The notes under the pieces are model-generated. The model did no database searches. It was given only the letters and a program-made list of their open reading frames with translations, and was not told where the DNA came from. From the NCBI GenBank assembly GCA_020629255.1, contig JAHDDR010000012.1, forward strand, positions 1-40,698: DNA of 40,698 nucleotides, in the 5' to 3' direction. The stretch comes from Saprospiraceae bacterium. Its GTDB lineage: Bacteria > Bacteroidota > Bacteroidia > Chitinophagales > Saprospiraceae. Below, one piece after another: positions 35,889 through 40,698 of the stretch (positions are counted from its first letter, which is position 1; every line of letters starts with the position of its first letter). Both the position numbers and the translations under genes were made by a program.

Positions 35889-35925
35889 GCCAGCCTAAAT
35901 TTTTAGGGTGGCTTCTTTCGTTTTT
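35889..35925 (+). terminator. terminator after the PorE-like gene
   Basis: GCCAGCCTAAA and TTTAGGGTGGC pair with a single mismatch around a two-base loop (35889-35912), followed by TTCTTTCGTTTTT. Confidence 0.75.
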
Positions 35926-35938
35926 ACGACTAAATTTC

Positions 35939-35946
35939 TAATTTCG
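35939..35946 (+). promoter_or_regulatory. possible -7 box (TAATTTCG)
   Basis: One mismatch from TAnnTTTG, four bases before the methyltransferase ATG; if used, the mRNA would be leaderless. Confidence 0.3.
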
Positions 35947-35950
35947 ACCC

Positions 35951-36481
35951 ATGCGAAAATTAAGCTTAAAAGAATTGAATCGGGTAAATGCCAAAGAATT
36001 CAAATTACAAGAAAAAAATCCGATAATCATAATCTTAGATAACATTAGAAGTGCACTGAACGTTGGCTCTGCTTTTCGAACGGCTGATGCTTTTGCCCTA
36101 GAACAAGTTTGTCTTTGTGGCATTACGGCAAAACCACCGCATCGGGAAATATTGAAGACCGCCATCGGTGCATCACAATCTATGGATTGGGTTTACTTCG
36201 AAAAAGTAGAAGATGCCGTTTTATTCTACAAAGAAAAAGGATATACCATTTTAGGAGCAGAACAAACCAACCAAAGTATTTTATTACAAGAATTCAGTCC
36301 CCAGCGGGAAGGAAAATATGCCATCGTAATGGGAAACGAAGTAAAAGGAATTTCTGATGAAGTATTACCCTTATTGGATCACTGCCTTGAAATTCCACAA
36401 TTCGGAACCAAACACTCCTTGAATATATCCGTTGCTACTGGAATTATATTATGGGACGTTTTCCAAAAAATGAAATATTAA
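35951..36481 (+). CDS. TrmH/SpoU-family RNA 2'-O-methyltransferase
   Basis: 176-residue SPOUT enzyme. Motif 1 NIRSALNVGSAFRTADA is at 34-50, motif 2 IVMGNEVKGISDEVL near 125-139, and motif 3 IPQFGTKHSLNISVATGI near 148-165, forming the trefoil-knot SAM pocket. The arginine in motif 1 and asparagine in motif 3 expected for catalysis are present. It would methylate ribose in tRNA or rRNA; the target is not readable. The next gene starts 4 bp after its stop. Confidence 0.9.
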   Translation: MRKLSLKELNRVNAKEFKLQEKNPIIIILDNIRSALNVGSAFRTADAFALEQVCLCGITAKPPHREILKTAIGASQSMDWVYFEKVEDAVLFYKEKGYTILGAEQTNQSILLQEFSPQREGKYAIVMGNEVKGISDEVLPLLDHCLEIPQFGTKHSLNISVATGIILWDVFQKMKY

Positions 36482-36485
36482 TCCC

Positions 36486-36920
36486 ATGCAAAAAAAGCTA
36501 TTTATAATTATATTTTTTATTTGTTTTGGAATGGCTTCCGAAATTTTTTTCACAGCCATCGTCGAAAATATATTTTGGGATTATAGTGAGGATAAAATCC
36601 GACTCAAAGGGCATACCTATGTTTGGATGGTTCCTATTTATACCTTGATTCCATTTACATTTCCTTTAATGCTGAAATGGATAGGGAAATATCATGTACT
36701 GATACGTTCGTTTATCTATATGGTAGGAATTTTTATCATCGAATTTATTTCCGGATTTATTTTAGATACGCTAATCGGGTTTTGCCCCTGGGATTATACC
36801 GGAGAAAGTCCCTACGAAATCATGGGGTATATCCGATTGGATTTTTTTCCCTTTTGGATGTTCTTTGGAATAGTCGTAGAAAAACTTTTACTTTACCTCC
36901 AAGAAAAAATTCAAGAATGA
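36486..36920 (+). CDS. four-helix membrane protein, possibly ABC-transporter-type-IV/CmpB-like
   Basis: 144 residues with four predicted helices (about 5-27, 45-63, 70-92, 115-138). The stretch ISGFILDTLIGFCPWDYTG followed by GYIRLDFFPFWMFFGIVVEK resembles the putative ABC-transporter type IV family (WDY, GxIxL, then a W-rich helix). That resemblance is moderate. It follows the methyltransferase by 4 bp, likely cotranscribed, and converges with bshB1 two bases away. Confidence 0.75.
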   Translation: MQKKLFIIIFFICFGMASEIFFTAIVENIFWDYSEDKIRLKGHTYVWMVPIYTLIPFTFPLMLKWIGKYHVLIRSFIYMVGIFIIEFISGFILDTLIGFCPWDYTGESPYEIMGYIRLDFFPFWMFFGIVVEKLLLYLQEKIQE

Positions 36921-36922
36921 TT

Positions 36923-37642
36923 TTATATCAAATCAAACAAATTATTCACGCCAATATTTCTTGCTGTAGTAAAACCTTCGGCAAATCGAAGACCCACTGG
37001 CCTACCGAAATCTCGGCAACGGGCGTAGAGGAAATCAATAAAATCTTTACTTGAAATGGGTGTTTCCGGTTCTTCGGAACCCGGATTGTAAAATTGAGTT
37101 TTAAAAGTCATTACCAATTCGATTTTACGTTCCATATATTCGCTGATATCGACAACGAAATCAGGAGTCATGAAATAATCTTGAATATAATGATATACGG
37201 ACTTGGGTCTCCAAGGGGATTGAGAGATTCCATCCATATCCGTTGTAGTTATTTTTACCAAACCGGAAAGGAAACAAGCATCATGAACCAGCTTGGCAGA
37301 ACGCCCATGATCCGGGTGCCGATCGTTGATCGAATTGCATAAAATAATCTCAGGTTGATATTGTCGGATAACAGGTAAGATTTTCAAAATGTTTTCTCGG
37401 CTATGGGTGAAAAAACCATCTTCCATTTCTAAATTGATTCTGAATTCCGCGCCCATCAATTTCATGGAATTGGTGGCTTCTTCATCTCGGGTTTCAGCCG
37501 TGCCCCGAGTTCCTAATTCTCCACGGGTCAAGTCAAGGAGACCTACTTTTTTACCTAATTCTATATGTTTCAGGAGAGTGCCGGCACAAGCCAATTCCAC
37601 ATCGTCAGGATGTACTCCAATTGCTAAAATATCTATTTTCAT
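36923..37642 (-). CDS. bshB1: bacillithiol biosynthesis deacetylase BshB1
   Basis: 239-residue zinc deacetylase of the PIG-L family that removes acetyl from GlcNAc-malate in bacillithiol synthesis. HPDD is at 11-14, the second zinc motif HPDH at 109-112, and TRGELGTRGTAETRDEEA is typical of BshB1. The length is normal. Its start is 3 bp behind the gpx stop, so the two form an operon joining low-molecular-weight thiol synthesis and peroxide removal. Confidence 0.94.
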   Translation of the reverse strand: MKIDILAIGVHPDDVELACAGTLLKHIELGKKVGLLDLTRGELGTRGTAETRDEEATNSMKLMGAEFRINLEMEDGFFTHSRENILKILPVIRQYQPEIILCNSINDRHPDHGRSAKLVHDACFLSGLVKITTTDMDGISQSPWRPKSVYHYIQDYFMTPDFVVDISEYMERKIELVMTFKTQFYNPGSEEPETPISSKDFIDFLYARCRDFGRPVGLRFAEGFTTARNIGVNNLFDLI

Positions 37643-37645
37643 AGT

Positions 37646-38134
37646 TTACAATAATTTCCTTATCCTATTTTTTACTTTATTGGAATTCGGAGTTGTAATA
37701 GTAAGAAAATAATCAACGACTTGTCCATTTTTATCCACTAAATATTTATGGAAATTCCATTTGGGTTTGGAATTTATTTGTCCATTTTTCGTTTTATCCG
37801 ATAAGAAATCAAATAATTCCGAAACGTCACGTCCTTTTACATGAACTTTATCAAATATAGGATATTCTGCTTCATAGTTCACCATGCAGAATTGTTCCAA
37901 AGCTTCACCTTCTAGGGGTTCCTGTCCACCAAAATCATTCGAAGGAAAGGCCAATAATTCAAAATCTTCATTCTTAAATTCATCATACAATTTTTGCATG
38001 GATTTTAGCTGGGGCGTAAAACCACATTTACTAGCTGTATTTACAATAAGGAGAACTTTCCCTTTGTATTTTTCGAGGGAGATGTCATTTCCCTTTGTAT
38101 CTTTTACTGTAAATTGATGGATGGTCGGATTCAT
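37646..38134 (-). CDS. glutathione-peroxidase-family thiol peroxidase
   Basis: 162 residues. Peroxidatic Cys37 in NTASKCGFTPQ; Gln71 in FGGQEP; Trp126-Asn127 in KWNFHKYLV complete the GPx tetrad. The usual FPCNQF block reads FPSNDF. Cys83 in FCMVNYEAEYPIFDKV aligns with the resolving cysteine of thioredoxin-dependent GPx enzymes, so a 2-Cys mechanism is expected in place of glutathione use. No signal peptide, hence cytoplasmic. It is the first gene of the gpx-bshB1 operon. Confidence 0.93.
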   Translation of the reverse strand: MNPTIHQFTVKDTKGNDISLEKYKGKVLLIVNTASKCGFTPQLKSMQKLYDEFKNEDFELLAFPSNDFGGQEPLEGEALEQFCMVNYEAEYPIFDKVHVKGRDVSELFDFLSDKTKNGQINSKPKWNFHKYLVDKNGQVVDYFLTITTPNSNKVKNRIRKLL

Positions 38135-38165
38135 GATTTTATGGTTTCTAATTCGGATAAAATAA

Positions 38166-38200
38166 CATCCGCCTACTTACAACAGATAAGTAGGCGGATG
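38166..38200 (-). terminator. terminator of the LysM gene
   Basis: CATCCGCCTACTTA-CAACAGA-TAAGTAGGCGGATG is a perfect 14-bp stem. On the minus strand it is followed by TTATTTTAT. It lies 25 bp beyond the LysM gene stop and before gpx. Confidence 0.75.
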
Positions 38201-38224
38201 GTTGAAAAATTTAATAATGGTATC

Positions 38225-39973
38225 TTATTGTAAGATAATTTCTTCCCCGACACTTAAAGTCGTAGGATCATCAATTTCATTAATCAGCATAATTCGTTCA
38301 ACAGAAATACCATATTTTTTTGAAACCTGATACAGCGTTTCGGATTCTTGTAAAATATGTACTTTTTTCTTGGCATGAATCAATTTGGCTTCCGTTTCGC
38401 CAAAAGGGGTGACATCTATTTCCTCATAAGCATCCGGTATAATTACTTCTTCGCCTCTTGCCGTAAATTCATCAGGAAGATCACAACTACAATTGGAAAC
38501 TTTCAGAATCATTCCCGGAGAAATAATATCCGTTTCCAAACCATTGAATTCCATAAATTTTTCGACAGTATAACCATGTTTTTTTGCCAATTGATAAACG
38601 GTTTCACCCTCTTTTACCAAATGCATACCAGAAGCTTCGTCCGGTTTTTTGTTTACTTTTTTACTATTCGTCGGTTTTGCATTTCCCACATCCGGTAGAG
38701 TTACGCTACCTCCTTTTGAAGCAAATTCATCAAGGAGATCCGGGCTAGGGGCGGTCAATCTCAATACTTGACAAGCCTCAATTTTTTCAATATTTCGAAT
38801 ACCATTCCAACGAGCCAGATTTTCGACACTTAGCTTTCTTTTCATGGCAATTAATGATAAAGATTCATCTGGTCTTACAATATGGAATCCTTCTCTTTTC
38901 ACCATTCCACATTCGGGAACCAACAGGGGATCTACTTTCATTTGTGGTTCTTCGACTCCCTTCGCAGCAAATTCGATACCATTGGTAAAGTCAGAATAAT
39001 CAGAAACTTTAGAACGGGACGTACTGGGTAGAGGCAATGATGGATTCGTAACAACGGTATTAGCCGGGGTCGGAGTAGGGGGCGGGGCAATTACCGGAAC
39101 TCCATTGTTAGGAGGAGGTACAGTTGTCGTAACGTAAGGAGTAGGGGTTGGTGTAGGAATTGTAGTATTGATGGTTGTAGTAGAAGGCGTTGGATTCTCT
39201 GTGGCAACAAATAAAGTCGGATCACTCGGATACACACCCTGGCAAGCTGCACCTACATAATTGTCTAAAGGAAGGTTATTGACATATTTCAATTCGTATT
39301 TTTTCTGAAGTCCTTGAACATTGTCGGGGTCAAGTTTGCTACCATCCACCATTTTTACCAATCCGATTTCTGGGCAAATAGTTAAATCTGTATGTGTACC
39401 ACAAGTATTGGTAGATGCTTTTCTGAAAGTATAGGTGTTCAAGCAATCGAAACCATTATCTCCCCGATAGGTAATATCCCACATGCCCGTATTATGAGAT
39501 AAATTCTTACCTGGGCTGAAAGAATTAGCATCGTAGCTGAAACCGGAGTCAAAGGATTTATAGCTGATATAATTTCCCAAATGCTCAAAAGAAGCCACAT
39601 TTTCTACATAATGTAAATCATAATTTTTAGTGCCTTTGGTTACCAGATATATCTGGAGTGTACCACTATTAATTTTATTAATGAATGTTTGATCAAAGGC
39701 GATTTGATCACAATCCAAAACTACTGGAGGACGAACCGCCCCTTTTTGTAATTTCTGCGGAGCCGTTTCTAAAATGACTTTCTTCGAAGGGGAACTTTCT
39801 TCGAAGGCATAATAATGGATGAGGTTGTCTCCATTCATATTGTTGATTTCACCGTATTCCAACTTTGTCATACATGAATTATCATATTTGATATACATCG
39901 AAATTTGTGCAAATACGTAAGAATGTAAAACAAAAACTCCCAACAATAAAGAAAATAGTTTCTTGCTTTTCAT
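38225..39973 (-). CDS. exported three-LysM protein with repeated EFxxKG motifs
   Basis: 582 residues. Signal peptide to about 23 (SYVFAQ). Residues 24-255 are an unrecognised cysteine-containing domain (34, 88, 177, 191, 200, 244). Residues 260-318 are a Pro/Thr-rich linker. Three LysM domains follow, about 362-407, 449-493 and 537-582. Ahead of each LysM, and not among them, sits a short motif: IEFAAKGVEEPQM (333-345), DEFASKGGSVTLPD (415-428) and DEFTARGEEVIIPD (501-514). LysM domains bind GlcNAc-containing glycans such as peptidoglycan, so the N-terminal domain is probably displayed on the wall. The promoter is at 40020-40027, with a second, terminator-blocked one upstream. Confidence 0.88.
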   Translation of the reverse strand: MKSKKLFSLLLGVFVLHSYVFAQISMYIKYDNSCMTKLEYGEINNMNGDNLIHYYAFEESSPSKKVILETAPQKLQKGAVRPPVVLDCDQIAFDQTFINKINSGTLQIYLVTKGTKNYDLHYVENVASFEHLGNYISYKSFDSGFSYDANSFSPGKNLSHNTGMWDITYRGDNGFDCLNTYTFRKASTNTCGTHTDLTICPEIGLVKMVDGSKLDPDNVQGLQKKYELKYVNNLPLDNYVGAACQGVYPSDPTLFVATENPTPSTTTINTTIPTPTPTPYVTTTVPPPNNGVPVIAPPPTPTPANTVVTNPSLPLPSTSRSKVSDYSDFTNGIEFAAKGVEEPQMKVDPLLVPECGMVKREGFHIVRPDESLSLIAMKRKLSVENLARWNGIRNIEKIEACQVLRLTAPSPDLLDEFASKGGSVTLPDVGNAKPTNSKKVNKKPDEASGMHLVKEGETVYQLAKKHGYTVEKFMEFNGLETDIISPGMILKVSNCSCDLPDEFTARGEEVIIPDAYEEIDVTPFGETEAKLIHAKKKVHILQESETLYQVSKKYGISVERIMLINEIDDPTTLSVGEEIILQ

Positions 39974-40019
39974 AGCATATCTGATTTTATGATGATCATT
40001 GTTTACTGATCTAATGTCA

Positions 40020-40027
40020 CAAATCTA
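40020..40027 (-). promoter_or_regulatory. -7 promoter box (TAGATTTG) for the LysM gene
   Basis: Perfect minus-strand TAnnTTTG, 46 bases before the LysM ATG and downstream of the leader terminator. Confidence 0.6.
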
Positions 40028-40082
40028 ATAATAAATTGGATAGAAATAAAGCCTTAATGCTATATAAATAAAGGGGTTGTAA

Positions 40083-40270
40083 AAAAATAAAGCCCCGGTT
40101 TTTAAACTCGGAGCTTCAAATGGAATCAAAAATAAACATACATATTTAATAAATACAATATGTTTATTAAGAGGAGTTTTCAATTTAGATTGAGATTTTA
40201 TGGTTGAGATGATTGCCAAAAATCTAAACCAATCCAAAACCTATTCATTCCCCATTTCTTTTTGTAAAGA
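40083..40270 (-). ncRNA. candidate structured leader or small RNA upstream of the LysM gene
   Basis: About 188 bases bounded by a perfect -7 box (40275-40282) and an intrinsic terminator (40090-40116 plus U-tract). Inside are paired segments: TTTAGATT (40184-40191) with AATCTAAA (40221-40228), extended inward by TGG/CCA and A/T pairs, and AATAAACATA (40131-40140) with TATGTTTATT (40159-40168). A 16-residue frame with two tryptophans, MNRFWIGLDFWQSSQP, lies at 40198-40248. It could be an attenuator leader for the LysM gene or an independent small RNA. I do not match it to a known RNA family. Confidence 0.45.
40090..40116 (-). terminator. intrinsic terminator of the leader/small RNA
   Basis: On the minus strand AAGCTCCGAGTTT pairs with AACCGGGGCTT through G-C-rich pairs, one G-U and one bulged A, and TTATTTTTTT follows. 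It separates the upstream promoter at 40275-40282 from the LysM gene. Confidence 0.65.
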
Positions 40271-40274
40271 GATG

Positions 40275-40282
40275 CAAATATA
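40275..40282 (-). promoter_or_regulatory. -7 promoter box (TATATTTG) of the leader/small RNA
   Basis: Perfect minus-strand TATATTTGCATC, matching TAnnTTTG and the TTTGCA context seen at other promoters in this window. Confidence 0.55.
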
Positions 40283-40320
40283 ACATAATCCTATAAAGAC
40301 ATCCAAACGTGACATGGAAA

Positions 40321-40371
40321 ATTTACAAAAAAATAAGGGGCTGTAAAACAGCCCCTTATTTTTTTGTAAAT
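40321..40371. terminator. bidirectional terminator, perfect 23-bp palindrome
   Basis: The arm ATTTACAAAAAAATAAGGGG plus CTG, then the loop TAAAA, then the exact reverse complement. The G-C core GGGGCTG/CAGCCCC with A-run and T-run on either side works as an intrinsic terminator on both strands. Confidence 0.8.
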
Positions 40372-40515
40372 AAATCATCTTTGCCTTCCTTCCTCAGAGA
40401 AATCACAGCTTCTGTGCGGTTCTCTTTGGGTTTCACTTGGAGCCCTTCCCGGGTTTTGTGTTTGCGGCGTAACCATCGTTACATCCCATCTTGTATTTTT
40501 ATGTGTATATTTCAT
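40356..40515 (-). pseudogene. small frameshifted reading frame ending in the terminator stem
   Basis: From the ATG at 40515 the minus strand encodes MKYTHKNTRWDVTMVTP and then an unlikely-looking tail. One base on, the other frame encodes RRKHKTREGLQVKPKENRTE and then AVISLRKEGKDDLFTKK before a TAA within the terminator stem. The second frame has a stop just before it and no start codon of its own. The pair reads like one small basic protein of about 53 residues broken by a +1 shift, from decay or sequence error. No family is recognised. Confidence 0.35.
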
Positions 40516-40698
40516 GATGTAAAGATTTGCTTGGTTAATGAATAAGATTTATACCCTCACAATGGAGCATTACCTCCATAGAGCTTTACAGAACGAATTT
40601 TTAGATTAACAATAATTGTGGGAAATTATAGTATTAGTTTTTACAACTTTTTTGGGATTTCCCTCATATAAAACAACAAAGAACAATACATTTAAGTT

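Larger units (their letters stand above)
39974..40698. other. 725-bp terminal region without a large gene
   Basis: It holds, from left to right: the LysM -7 box (40020-40027), a candidate leader RNA with terminator (40083-40270), a bidirectional terminator palindrome (40321-40371) and a small frameshifted reading frame (40356-40515). 40516-40698 is AT-rich and shows nothing recognisable. Confidence 0.6.

Noticed and set aside
39010-39200. Low-complexity CCT/ACA-rich stretch that could look like a DNA repeat array
   Set aside because: It encodes the Pro/Thr-rich linker of the LysM protein; the irregular units fit protein low complexity, not a CRISPR or tandem-repeat array.
40083-40270. 6S RNA as identity of the leader/small RNA
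   Set aside because: The length fits, but the 5' and 3' ends do not form the long closing stem and central bubble expected of 6S RNA.
40309-40545. Plus-strand open frame of 78 codons across the right-hand palindrome
   Set aside because: It runs through a perfect bidirectional terminator and reads antisense to the better-looking small frame; its composition is not protein-like.
1-40698. tRNA, rRNA, CRISPR arrays, phage genes or an intact transposase
   Set aside because: I looked for T-loop-like sequences, spaced repeats and transposase or integrase motifs and saw none.

Overview
The window looks like an ordinary chromosomal stretch of a member of the Bacteroidota. The evidence is a fused LpxC-FabZ gene, a type IX secretion (T9SS) C-terminal sorting tail, two TPR/PD40/OmpA envelope proteins (one with the PorE domain order), a TamB-like giant protein, BshB1 of bacillithiol synthesis, many small lipoproteins, AT-rich spacers and repeated TAnnTTTG -7 boxes. 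A class such as Saprospiria, Chitinophagia or Cytophagia is plausible, but the sequence alone does not decide it.

Layout. 216-4390 (minus) is a biotin cluster, bioF-bioD-bioA overlapping and bioB behind its own promoter. 4531-6558 (plus) holds lpxC/fabZ followed by an ABC ATPase. 6812-10489 holds a T9SS-secreted receptor-L-like protein and a TPR-PD40-OmpA-SPOR envelope protein. 10498-15658 is a mix of small membrane proteins, a DUF5683 protein, an SDR oxidoreductase, a protein joining a degraded HD domain to a Pycsar-effector-type membrane module, and a TPR protein. A 162-bp MITE-like element (15691-15852) follows, 4 bp beyond the stop of an amidohydrolase gene. 17244-18413 is folK plus a deoxynucleoside kinase, both apparently without an ATG start. 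18505-25033 holds a DUF985 cupin, an exported lipoprotein superoxide dismutase, a lipoprotein, a very long M1 peptidase with a beta-barrel-like C-terminus, and a LYS1/alanine-dehydrogenase-like enzyme. 25364-30238 is TamB-like. 30249-33733 holds a membrane protein with a nuclease-fold-like N-terminus, a polytopic membrane protein, a TPR lipoprotein and a TPMT-type methyltransferase. 33837-36920 is a PorE-like protein, a SpoU methyltransferase and a small membrane protein. 36923-38134 is a gpx-bshB1 operon. 38225-39973 is a three-LysM protein preceded by a candidate attenuated leader RNA.

The genes are mostly housekeeping and cell-envelope functions: biotin, lipid A, folate, nucleotide salvage, thiol redox, outer-membrane biogenesis and T9SS-linked peptidoglycan anchoring. 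I see no tRNA, rRNA, CRISPR array, intact transposase or phage gene. The least explained items are the pseudo-HD/PycTM protein, the 498-residue membrane protein, the LysM protein with its repeated EFxxKG motif and structured leader, and the MITE-like element.
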